Shown here in pieces: positions 25,303 through 33,259 of a DNA stretch of 64,000 nt. The DNA comes from Pseudarthrobacter phenanthrenivorans Sphe3 (GTDB taxonomy: Bacteria; Actinomycetota; Actinomycetes; Actinomycetales; Micrococcaceae). The first letter of the stretch is position 1; each line of letters begins with the position of its first letter. The translations under genes and the position numbers were made by a program. The stretch lies in assembly GCF_000189535.1 (NCBI RefSeq), contig NC_015145.1:3038001-3102000 (forward strand), in the 5' to 3' direction. The notes beneath the pieces were generated by a model. It had not been told where the DNA came from. It made no database searches and saw nothing but the letters and a program-made list of their open reading frames with translations.

Positions 25303-25707
25303 AGGGAAATATTCCTCATCCATAGGGGGCCAGGCGGCACTACCCGAGGTGAGTGGAGCCGCAGTACGTGTGCCGTGGATGCCGGGCAAACATTGACCGG
25401 CCGGTCACAGAAGTCCGGCGCTTTCGCAATCCCGTGGCAGGACTTCCCGCTGCATCTCTTGGCTGCTATCCCAGCAGTCTGTACAGCGTTTTCTTTAGCC
25501 GGCTCTCCCTATGAAAATGCCCGCATCGCTTGTGCGGGCCCCAACACTTGCCAGTCCTGCCTCAAAAATTGGGCAGGAATAAGGGATTTCCGGAGTGGGG
25601 GATGTTTCAAGTGTAAGGTACGCACCCGCCGCAGCGGAAATTGAACGTACGACGGCGGCGGTGAGCTTGCGCACACCGCTCCCCTTCCAGCCGTCTTGCC
25701 CTTGCGG
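25303..25707 (-). promoter_or_regulatory. Long upstream region/leader of the DEAD-box helicase gene
   Basis: 405 bp without a gene between the MOSC stop and the helicase start on the same strand. On the minus strand it contains a 7-bp GC stem, GCCCGCA (25519-25525 on +) with TGCGGGC (25533-25539), followed by ATTTTC, like an attenuator. A second stem, CCTGCC with GGCAGG (25556-25577), encloses an A/T-rich loop. Cold-shock helicase genes often carry long structured leaders. The promoter was not located. Confidence 0.45.
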
Positions 25708-26364
25708 CTACCGGCCCAGCTGCCGTTCCAGCGCCTCGAACTTCTGATTAAACTCCGGCTGCTGCAGGCGGATCTCGCCGTCGGCCTCGGCGTCGCGCAG
25801 TGCTTCCATGGCTTCCAGGTCAGGCTCGCTGAACCACTTGCCCACGGTGATGCCGTGCCTGGGGACGTACAGCCGGTGGATATGGTCTCCCGCTTGGATG
25901 CTCCCCGTCCGGACCACCCGCAGGTAGGCTCCCACCCGGCCTTCCTCGGTGAAACGCTTGACGAACCGCGGCTCGCGCATGCGGCGCTGGAAGGTGGCGC
26001 AGGGCGTGCGCGGCGAGGTGACCTCCACTTCCACGTCCAGGCCGATCTTCCAGCGCTCTCCGATCACCGTGCCGGTGGCATCGATCCCGGCAACCCGCAG
26101 GTTTTCACCGAAGAAACCCGGCGGCAGCTCGCGCTGGAGTTCGCCCTCCCAGAAGTCCGCGTCCTCCTGCGAGTAGGCGTAGAGGGCCTGGTCCGGCCCG
26201 CCATGGTGGACACGGTTGGCCTGGATGTCGCCCTGCAGGCCCAACCGGTGCACCTTGACCGGGCCTTCGGCGGGACGCTTGTCGATGGCGGTCACGCCTA
26301 CGTTCGATGCGTCCGGAAGGAGCTGGTGGACGCGGCACACGGCAAGGACAGAGGCGGTTTCCAT
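25708..26364 (-). CDS. MOSC-domain protein, YiiM-like
   Basis: 218 residues. MOSC domains bind a molybdenum cofactor sulfur or related substrate. The conserved cysteine is in TSPRTPCATFQRRM, and GFFGENLRV and VHHGGPDQALYAY are characteristic. YiiM-type proteins reduce N-hydroxylated compounds such as 6-hydroxylaminopurine, so a detoxification role is plausible but unproven here. The C-terminal helical extension (YVPRHGITVGKWF) is also YiiM-like. It is divergent to the DUF1190-like gene. Confidence 0.9.
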   Translation of the reverse strand: METASVLAVCRVHQLLPDASNVGVTAIDKRPAEGPVKVHRLGLQGDIQANRVHHGGPDQALYAYSQEDADFWEGELQRELPPGFFGENLRVAGIDATGTVIGERWKIGLDVEVEVTSPRTPCATFQRRMREPRFVKRFTEEGRVGAYLRVVRTGSIQAGDHIHRLYVPRHGITVGKWFSEPDLEAMEALRDAEADGEIRLQQPEFNQKFEALERQLGR

Positions 26365-26547
26365 GGCTCCAGTGTAGGGTCGGCGGCCGGCAGCGGCGGG
26401 GAGTTGCCGGGATGGGGACTTCTCCCCTGTTCCGGACGGGCTGCCCTACTCGCAGCCGCTACCGGCAGGGACTACGCTGATTTCAGGATTGCAATTGGGG
26501 GGGTGCAGCGCTGTGCCCAATTCACGTGGACAACTGAGGGGGACACC

Positions 26548-27162
26548 ATGGACCCGAACAAGGACCCGGACCGCGGGCGGCCCGGCGGCCAGCCTGCGGG
26601 CGAAGGCGGCCAGCCGGGCGGGGACGGGCACGGCGGTGCGAAACCTCCTCCCTGGCAGGTGCCTAAGCCGGAACTGCGCCCGGAACTACTGAACCAGCCG
26701 GTCACTCCGGTGGACCCGTTCGCGCGGGACCGCGAACGGCAGCTCAACGAAGAGGCGTCCCGGAAGAAGCGCTCGCAGCGGCGCACCGTCGTCGTGGGCC
26801 TCGGCGTCACCGCCCTGCTGGCCGGCACCATCACCGCCGTCGTGGCGAGCAACCAGGACGATCCCGAGTACGCGCAGGTCTGTTTCAATGAAGAAACCGG
26901 CGAGCGCGTGGAGGACAGGAGCTGCGAGAGCTCAGCCGCGCGTTCCGGCGGCATCTACGCCTGGTACTTCTTCTCCCGGGGTGCCTACGTTCCGCCCATC
27001 GGCCAGAACCGCTCCACGGCTCCCAACTACACCAAAACGGTCCCCAGCGGCGCCAAGGTGGCCACCGGTTACAGCACCAAGGGCGGCACTGTCAGCCGGG
27101 GCGGCTTCGGCACCAGCGCCAAGAGCGGCACCAGCGGCGGCGGCAAAGTCTCGGGGGGCTGA
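26548..27162 (+). CDS. DUF1190/YgiB-like membrane-anchored protein, partner of the downstream ligase
   Basis: 204 residues from ATG 26548, with GAGGGGGA just upstream. A Pro/Gly-rich cytosolic part (1-85, ending in basic RKKRSQRR) is followed by one membrane helix (about 86-107) and an external part. The C-terminus has C-x-N-E repeats with two cysteines and ends in STKGGTVSRGGFGTSAK, like the tail of enterobacterial YgiB/YjfM. Those proteins are encoded just before YgiC/YjfC, and here a YgiC-like gene follows after two bases. Assignment to DUF1190 rests on tail and context and is tentative. Confidence 0.65.
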   Translation: MDPNKDPDRGRPGGQPAGEGGQPGGDGHGGAKPPPWQVPKPELRPELLNQPVTPVDPFARDRERQLNEEASRKKRSQRRTVVVGLGVTALLAGTITAVVASNQDDPEYAQVCFNEETGERVEDRSCESSAARSGGIYAWYFFSRGAYVPPIGQNRSTAPNYTKTVPSGAKVATGYSTKGGTVSRGGFGTSAKSGTSGGGKVSGG

Positions 27163-27164
27163 GC

Positions 27165-28376
27165 GTGAAGCGTTTGCTCTCCGATCCCCGTCCCGGATGG
27201 AAACAGAAAATTGAGGAACAGGGGCTGGTGTTCTCCACCACCACCATGGACGACGGGCGGAAGGTCGAATACTGGAACGAGGCTGCCTACTACGAGTTCA
27301 CCCTCGACGAAGTGGAGCGCCTTGAGGAGACGGCCGAAGAAATGCACCGGATGTGCATCGAGGCGGCAAAGTTCCTGGCCACCGGAGCCATGGGCACCAT
27401 TGGCATCGGACCGCAGGCTTTGGAGCTGGCCGCGGAGTCCCTGCAGGCCGGGGACGTGGATGTGTACGGCCGCTTCGACTTCATTTACGACGGGCAGGGC
27501 GGTCCCGCCAAGATGCTCGAGTACAACGCCGACACTCCCACCGGACTGATCGAGGCCGCGGTGGCGCAGTGGTTCTGGCTCCAGGATGTCTTCCCGGAGA
27601 AGGACCAGTGGAACGGCATCCACGAGGCCCTGATCCGGCAGTGGAAAAAGATGCAGTACCGCACCGGCATGAGCACCTTGCACGTGGCGCACTCGGAGGT
27701 CGAGGAGTCCGGTGAGGACTGGATGACGGCGGCCTACATGCGGGACGTGGCCAGCCAGGCGGGGTGGACCACCATCGGCATCAACATGTCCGATATCGGC
27801 TGGGACCCCAACCTGAACCGTTTCGTGGACCTGGACAACTTCATGATCAGCACCATCTTCAAGCTCTACCCGTGGGAGCTGATGATGAAGGAACCGTTCG
27901 GTCCCCGGCTGCTGGAGCGCGCGCACAACCCGCGCTGGGTGGAGCCGGCCTGGAAGATGCTGCTCTCCAACAAGGCGCTGCTCGCAGCGTTGTGGCACCT
28001 GTATCCGGAGCATCCCAACCTGCTGCCCGCCTTCCTCAACGAGCCCGGCCCGCTGAAGGAGTGGGTGGCCAAGCCGCTGCACGGCCGCGAGGGCGACAAC
28101 ATCAAGATCCACGCGGCCGGTATCAGCCTGGAACAGCCCGGCGGCTACGGCCGCGAGGGCTGGTGCTACCAGCAGTACCAGGAACTGCCGGATTTTGACG
28201 GCAACCATCCCGTCCTGGGCCTGTGGGTGGTGGACGGCGAATCGGTAGGCTGCGGTATCCGCGAATCCGACGGGCCCGTCACGGACTACTTCTGCCGCTT
28301 CGTGCCCAACACCATCGACGCGCCCGCGCCGCTTTCGGCCGTGGCTTCCTCCAGCAAAGCAGGTATCGCACTATGA
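27165..28376 (+). CDS. Glutathionylspermidine-synthase-like ATP-grasp ligase (YgiC/YjfC type)
   Basis: 403 residues, GTG start at 27165. The protein has the full synthetase-like pattern: EYNADTPTGLIEAA for substrate/metal binding, FKLYPWELMMKEPFG and KPLHGREGDNI for ATP binding, and the C-terminal FVPNTI. It lacks the amidase domain of bifunctional GspS, like YgiC and YjfC. Actinobacteria of this type use mycothiol rather than glutathione, so the true substrate is probably a different carboxylate and amine. It is coupled to the DUF1190-like gene (2-bp gap) and followed after 13 bp by an amino-acid/polyamine permease gene. Confidence 0.9.
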   Translation: MKRLLSDPRPGWKQKIEEQGLVFSTTTMDDGRKVEYWNEAAYYEFTLDEVERLEETAEEMHRMCIEAAKFLATGAMGTIGIGPQALELAAESLQAGDVDVYGRFDFIYDGQGGPAKMLEYNADTPTGLIEAAVAQWFWLQDVFPEKDQWNGIHEALIRQWKKMQYRTGMSTLHVAHSEVEESGEDWMTAAYMRDVASQAGWTTIGINMSDIGWDPNLNRFVDLDNFMISTIFKLYPWELMMKEPFGPRLLERAHNPRWVEPAWKMLLSNKALLAALWHLYPEHPNLLPAFLNEPGPLKEWVAKPLHGREGDNIKIHAAGISLEQPGGYGREGWCYQQYQELPDFDGNHPVLGLWVVDGESVGCGIRESDGPVTDYFCRFVPNTIDAPAPLSAVASSSKAGIAL

Positions 28377-28389
28377 ATCCGGTGGCAGC

Positions 28390-29919
28390 ATGAGCACAGA
28401 GACCACGACGGCGGGAGGTCCGGGCGGCGCGCCCGGCACCACCGTCCCGGCGAAGGGCCTCCGCGCGGGCATCCTTGACCTCGGAGATTCAGTCATGCTC
28501 GGCCTGGCCTCCACGGCACCGGTGTACTCCCTGGCTGCCACCCTCGGCCTGATCGTGGCAGTCAACGGGAACTACACTCCCCTGATCCTGCTGCTGGGGT
28601 TCATCCCCGTCCTGTTCATTGCCTATGCCTTCCGTGAACTGAACAGCGCCATCCCGGACTGCGGCACCACCTTCACCTGGTCCCGCCGTGCCTTCGGCCC
28701 ATGGGCGGGATGGCTGGGCGGCTGGGGTGTGGCGCTCGCCGGCATCGTGGTCCTGGCCAACCTTGCCCAGGTGGCCGGGCAGTACCTGTGGCTGCTGGTG
28801 GGCGACGGATCGCTGGCCGCGAACAAGGCGCTGGTTACTGCCACGGGCGTGCTGTTTATCGCCGTGATGACGCTGGTCAACTACCGGGGCATCCGGCTGG
28901 GCGAGCACGTCCAGAGGGTCCTGACCTACGTGCAGTACATTGCGCTGGGCATCTTTGCGCTGGCAATTGTGGTGCGGATAGTTGCGGGTGCACCGGAGGG
29001 CCAGGCCTTTGATTTTGAGTGGTTCAACCCGGTGGGTGCCTTTGCGGATCCGGGCGCCGTGGTGCACGGAGCGCTCCTGGCCCTGTTCATCTACTGGGGC
29101 TGGGACACCTGCCTGGCCGTCAACGAGGAAACGGAGAACCCCTCCACCACACCGGGCCGGGGCGCCGTGATCTCGGCTTTCGTCCTGGTGGCCATCTACG
29201 TCTCCGTTGCACTGCTGGTGATGATGTACGCCACCGTGGGGAGCGAGGGCATCGGCCTGGGCAACGAGGCCAACCAGGACGACGTTTTCCTGGCCATGCG
29301 GGACGTGGTGCTGGGCCCCTGGGGCTGGCTGATCGTCGTCGCGGTCCTTGCCTCGGTGCTGTCCTCCACCCAGACCACCATCCTCCCCACGGCCCGCGGC
29401 ACCCTGTCCATGGGGGTCCACGGAGCCCTGCCCGCCAAATTCGGCGAGGTGCACCCGAAGAACCAGACACCCGGGTTCTCCACCCAGGTGATGGGTGCTG
29501 CCGCGATCGCCTATTACGTGGCCATGAGCTTCCTTAGCGAGAACCTCCTCTCTGACTCGATCAGCGCCATCAGCCTGTTCATCGCCTTCTATTACGCGCT
29601 TACCGGCTTCGCGTGCTTCTGGTATTTCCGGGGCACCTTGCGCCAGTCCGCACGAAACCTGTGGTTCCGGGGCGTTTTCCCGCTCTTGGGCGCGCTCCTG
29701 CTGACGGCCGCCTTCTTCATCTCGGCGGTCCAGATGTGGGACCCGGCCTACGGTGACACCCAGATCTTCGGCATTGGCGGGGCGTTCGTCAGCGGCGTGC
29801 TGCTGCTGGCCCTGGGTGTGGTGCTGGCCGTAGTGTGCCGGTTCCTGCCTGCAACCCGCGGCTACTTCACCGGAGAGCCGTCCGCAGCGTCCCCGGCGGC
29901 CGGCTCAACGTCCCGCTAG
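28390..29919 (+). CDS. APC-family amino-acid/polyamine permease
   Basis: 509 residues with about 12 to 14 membrane helices. The first helix has SVMLGLASTAPVYSLAATLG, the typical APC start, and the AGWLGGWG and NEETENPS segments are family-like. It lies 13 bp after the ligase gene, so it may import or export a substrate of that enzyme (amine or amino acid). The substrate is not evident. Confidence 0.9.
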   Translation: MSTETTTAGGPGGAPGTTVPAKGLRAGILDLGDSVMLGLASTAPVYSLAATLGLIVAVNGNYTPLILLLGFIPVLFIAYAFRELNSAIPDCGTTFTWSRRAFGPWAGWLGGWGVALAGIVVLANLAQVAGQYLWLLVGDGSLAANKALVTATGVLFIAVMTLVNYRGIRLGEHVQRVLTYVQYIALGIFALAIVVRIVAGAPEGQAFDFEWFNPVGAFADPGAVVHGALLALFIYWGWDTCLAVNEETENPSTTPGRGAVISAFVLVAIYVSVALLVMMYATVGSEGIGLGNEANQDDVFLAMRDVVLGPWGWLIVVAVLASVLSSTQTTILPTARGTLSMGVHGALPAKFGEVHPKNQTPGFSTQVMGAAAIAYYVAMSFLSENLLSDSISAISLFIAFYYALTGFACFWYFRGTLRQSARNLWFRGVFPLLGALLLTAAFFISAVQMWDPAYGDTQIFGIGGAFVSGVLLLALGVVLAVVCRFLPATRGYFTGEPSAASPAAGSTSR

Positions 29920-29928
29920 GGTTCTTCC

Positions 29929-31134
29929 ATGAGCAATGCCCCTGAAGCGCGGGCGGAATTCGACGCCGATCCTTCCGACATCCTGGCGCTGGACAGCCTG
30001 TTGAGCACGGACGAGCTGAACACCCGGCAGAGGGTCCGCGATTTCACCCACCAGCGGATCAAGCCGGGCATCGCGCGCTGGTATGACGACGCCGTCTTCC
30101 CCCTGGAACTCGCGCAGGAACTGGGCGAGCTGGGGGTGCTCGGCATGCACCTGGAAGGCTATGGCTGCCCGGGCCGCTCCGCCGTCGAATACGGGCTGGC
30201 GGCAATGGAACTGGAAGCCGGCGACTCCGGAATCCGCACGTTTGTTTCCGTGCAGGGCTCGCTGGCGATGACGGCGATCCACACATGGGGCTCAGAGGAC
30301 CAGAAACAGGAGTGGCTCCCCCGGATGGCCGCCGGTGAAATCATCGGCTGCTTCGCGCTGACCGAGCCTACAGCCGGATCCGATCCCTCAGCCATGGCCA
30401 CCCTTGCCTGGCGCGACGGGCCAGGCGAGGAGGCAGGCTGGGTGCTGAACGGTACCAAACGCTGGATCGGCCTCGCTTCAGTGGCCGGGGTGATGGTGGT
30501 CTGGGCAGCGACCGACGACGGCGTGCACGGCTTCCTGGTGCCGGCCGGCACACCCGGGGTCACAGCCGTCCCGATCCCGCAGAAGCTGTCCATGCGGGCC
30601 TCCATCCAGTGCGATGTGGTGTTCGACGACGTCCGGCTGGGTCCCGAGGCGCTGCTGCCGGCTGCCCGGGGCCTGCGCGGCCCGTTCACCTGCTTGAACG
30701 AAGCCAGGTACGGCATTGCCTGGGGTGCGATGGGCGCAGCCAGGGACTCGTATGAGGCCGCCCTGGCCTATTCGCAGGAGCGGCTGCAGTTCGGCAAGCC
30801 GCTGGCCGGATACCAGCTGACCCAGGAGAAGCTGGTCAACATGCTGCTGGAAATCCAGAAGGGGACGCTCCTCGCGTTGCACCTGGGACGCCTCAAGGAC
30901 GCCGGAAAGCTGCGGCCCGAGCAGATTTCGCTGGGCAAGCTGAACAACGTCCGGGAAGCCCTTGCGATTGCCCGGGAGGCCCGCTCGATCCTCGGCGGAA
31001 ACGGCATCACGCTGGACTATTCCCCGCTGCGCCATGCGGCCAACCTGGAATCGGTCCGGACCTATGAGGGCACGGACGAGGTCCATACCCTTGTCCTGGG
31101 CCGGCACATCACGGGCCTCAACGCGTTCCGCTGA
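29929..31134 (+). CDS. Acyl-CoA dehydrogenase, glutaryl-CoA-dehydrogenase-like
   Basis: 401 residues, FAD enzyme. CFALTEPTAGSDP and the C-terminal RTYEGTDEVHTLVLGRHITG (the Glu of YEGT is the catalytic base) match the GcdH branch. The arginine that binds the glutarate carboxylate in GcdH is present in DSGIRTFVSVQ. Oxidation and decarboxylation of glutaryl-CoA to crotonyl-CoA (lysine or polyamine degradation) is therefore plausible. It follows the APC permease by nine bases and ends in a palindromic repeat. No other glutarate-pathway gene is visible. Confidence 0.88.
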   Translation: MSNAPEARAEFDADPSDILALDSLLSTDELNTRQRVRDFTHQRIKPGIARWYDDAVFPLELAQELGELGVLGMHLEGYGCPGRSAVEYGLAAMELEAGDSGIRTFVSVQGSLAMTAIHTWGSEDQKQEWLPRMAAGEIIGCFALTEPTAGSDPSAMATLAWRDGPGEEAGWVLNGTKRWIGLASVAGVMVVWAATDDGVHGFLVPAGTPGVTAVPIPQKLSMRASIQCDVVFDDVRLGPEALLPAARGLRGPFTCLNEARYGIAWGAMGAARDSYEAALAYSQERLQFGKPLAGYQLTQEKLVNMLLEIQKGTLLALHLGRLKDAGKLRPEQISLGKLNNVREALAIAREARSILGGNGITLDYSPLRHAANLESVRTYEGTDEVHTLVLGRHITGLNAFR

Positions 31135-31148
31135 CCTCGGCCTCCCCT

Positions 31149-31214
31149 CCCAACTAGGTAGCGCTAAGTGTCACTTTGGAGCCCCAAAACGACACTTAGC
31201 GCTACCTAGTTGGG
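31149..31214. repeat. Palindromic repeat (family 2, copy 2), likely bidirectional terminator
   Basis: Arms of 31 nt (31149-31179 and 31184-31214) with only two mismatches. Outer parts are CCCAACTAGGTAGCGC and GCGCTACCTAGTTGGG, and the loop is AGCC. The right arm ends exactly at the stop codon of the convergent SDR gene. The core AAGTGTC...GACACTT and the TAGTTGGG edge are shared with the copy at 15980-16027. Confidence 0.9.
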
Positions 31215-31982
31215 TCAGGCCGAGAAGCCGCCGTCGGACTTGATCAGCTGGCCGGAGACCCAGCGTCCGGCGGGTGAGAGCAGGAACGCCACAGTCCCTG
31301 CAACGTCCGCCGGAGTGCCCAGCCGCCCGCCCGGCTGCTGGGCGGTCAGCGTTTCCCGTACCTCGTCGGTCATCCAGCCCGTGTCCACCGGGCCCGGGTT
31401 CAGCACGTTCGCCGAGATCCCCTGCGGTCCCAGTTCCCGGGCGGCCGCGATCACGATCCGGTCCAGCGCACCCTTGGAGGCGCCGTAGGGAAGGTTGAAC
31501 GCCGTGTGGTCACTGGTCAGCGCAACGATCGCGCCGCCGTCGTCCGTTGCCTGCCGGGCAAACGCGGCAATCAGCTGCCAGCTCGCGCGGGTGTTCACGG
31601 CGAAGTGCCGCTCGAAGGATTCCAGGCTGGTGTCCAGCACGCCTGAGTCCACCGATTCCGCATGGCTGAGGACCATGCCCTGCAGCGGACCGGCCAGGCG
31701 TACCGCCTCAGCCACGAGCCGGTCGGCCGCCGCCGGGTCCTGCAGGTCTGCCGCCAGCGGATGCACCTGAGCACCAATCGCTTCAAGCTCGGCGGTCAGG
31801 CGTACGACGTCGTCCGGCTCGCTTCCCCAGGGCATCCGGGCATCGTAGTCGTGCCAGTAAGCCAGCACCAGGTCCCAGCCCTCGGCAGCAAGGTGCCGGG
31901 CAATGCCTGCCCCGATGGAGGCAAGCCTTCCGGCGCCGGTCACCAGGGCGGCCTTGCGGACGGCTGCGTGCGGAGATTCCAT
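31215..31982 (-). CDS. Short-chain dehydrogenase/reductase
   Basis: 255 residues. The Rossmann TGAGRLASIGAGIA loop is at residues 15-28, with the active-site Ser in ALTSDHTAF, the YGASK catalytic pair, and NVLNPGPVDTGWM. The C-terminal GQLIKSDGGFS is typical of classical SDRs. The canonical NAG motif is replaced by SHAES. The substrate is unknown. Convergent with the acyl-CoA dehydrogenase. Confidence 0.9.
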   Translation of the reverse strand: MESPHAAVRKAALVTGAGRLASIGAGIARHLAAEGWDLVLAYWHDYDARMPWGSEPDDVVRLTAELEAIGAQVHPLAADLQDPAAADRLVAEAVRLAGPLQGMVLSHAESVDSGVLDTSLESFERHFAVNTRASWQLIAAFARQATDDGGAIVALTSDHTAFNLPYGASKGALDRIVIAAARELGPQGISANVLNPGPVDTGWMTDEVRETLTAQQPGGRLGTPADVAGTVAFLLSPAGRWVSGQLIKSDGGFSA

Positions 31983-32056
31983 GGGACCAGCCTAATAGCG
32001 GCCTGGCATCGAGCCGGAACGCCCCGCACCGCAGGCTCCGGGAACGCGGGCGGACC

Positions 32057-33220
32057 CTAGGGCAGCGTGTTGAACGCCTGCTCCAGGTCCGCCACCAGGT
32101 CCTCCACATCCTCGATCCCGCAGGACAGGCGCAGCAGGTTCACCGGAACGGCGAGTTCGGTGCCCTTGACCGAGGCGTGGGTCATCTCCGACGGGTAGTT
32201 CATCAGCGACTCGATGCCGCCGAGCGACTCCGCCAGCGTGAACACTGAGGTCGATTCGGCCACCTTCCGCGCAGCCGCCTCGCCGCCCTTGAACTGCACC
32301 GAGACCATGCCGCCAAAGCTCCGCATCTGCCTCTTTGCCAGCTCGTGGCCCGGGTGGGACGGCAGGCCCGGGTACAGGACAGCTTCCACTTCCGGGCGTT
32401 CCAGCAGCCACTCCGCCACGGCCTGGCCATTGAGGCTGTGCCGGTCCATCCGCACCCCGAGCGTCTTCAGCCCACGGGTGGTGAGGAAGGCGTCCATGGG
32501 GCCGGAGACGGCACCTACTGCGAACTGCACGAAGCCGATCTTCTCCGCCAGGTCGGCGTCCTTAACCACGACGGCGCCGCCCACCACGTCCGAATGCCCG
32601 CCAATGTACTTGGTGGTCGAGTGGACCACGACGTCGGCACCCAGGGCGAGCGGGGTCTGCAGGTAGGGCGATGCGAAGGTGTTGTCCACCACCAGGAGGG
32701 CCCCGGCGTCGTGCGCTACCTCCGCGAGCGCCGCGATGTCGGTGATCTTCATCAGCGGGTTGGACGGGGTTTCCACCCACACGAACCTGGTCTTGTTGGC
32801 GGCCACTGCCGTGCGGACGGCGTCCAGGTCTGCCATGTCCACGGGGGTGTTGCCGATCCCCCAGCCGCCCAGGACGCGGCTGATCAGCCGGTAGGTCCCG
32901 CCGTAGGCGTCGTTGCCGAGAACGATGTGGTCCCCGGGCCGGGTCAGGGCGCGGATGAGTGAGTCCTCCGCTGCCAGGCCGGAGCTGAAGCTGTAGGCGT
33001 GTGTCCCGCCCTCGAGCGCGGCGAGCTGTTCCTGCAGGGCGTCCCGGGTGGGGTTGCCGCCGCGGCCGTACTCATACCCGGCGCGCAGCCCGCCGATGCC
33101 GTCCTGGGCATAGGTGGAACTGAAGTGCAGGGGCGGCACCACCGCGCCGGTGCGGGGCTCGAAGGCCTGGCCGGCGTGGACGGCGCGGGTGTTGAAACCT
33201 TGGGTGTGCGAGGCGGACAT
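32057..33220 (-). CDS. metB: Cystathionine gamma-synthase
   Basis: 387 residues, PLP enzyme of the Cys/Met metabolism family. The PLP lysine is K204 in STTKYIGGHSDVVGG. Other motifs are YEYGRGGNPTR, SSGLAAEDSL and VVDNTFASP. It lies 39 bp downstream of cbs on the same strand. Since its neighbour makes cystathionine from homocysteine and serine, cystathionine gamma-lyase activity (reverse transsulfuration) is also possible; sequence alone does not separate the two. Confidence 0.92.
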   Translation of the reverse strand: MSASHTQGFNTRAVHAGQAFEPRTGAVVPPLHFSSTYAQDGIGGLRAGYEYGRGGNPTRDALQEQLAALEGGTHAYSFSSGLAAEDSLIRALTRPGDHIVLGNDAYGGTYRLISRVLGGWGIGNTPVDMADLDAVRTAVAANKTRFVWVETPSNPLMKITDIAALAEVAHDAGALLVVDNTFASPYLQTPLALGADVVVHSTTKYIGGHSDVVGGAVVVKDADLAEKIGFVQFAVGAVSGPMDAFLTTRGLKTLGVRMDRHSLNGQAVAEWLLERPEVEAVLYPGLPSHPGHELAKRQMRSFGGMVSVQFKGGEAAARKVAESTSVFTLAESLGGIESLMNYPSEMTHASVKGTELAVPVNLLRLSCGIEDVEDLVADLEQAFNTLP

Positions 33221-33259
33221 GGTGCTCCTTTACGGGTGAGCAGGTCTGGGTGAAGCGGG

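Noticed and set aside
23218..25644. Very long open frame (about 800 codons) antisense to the DEAD-box helicase
   Set aside because: Low-complexity translation without domains; a by-product of high GC in the helicase's third codon positions. Codon bias and homology support only the helicase strand.
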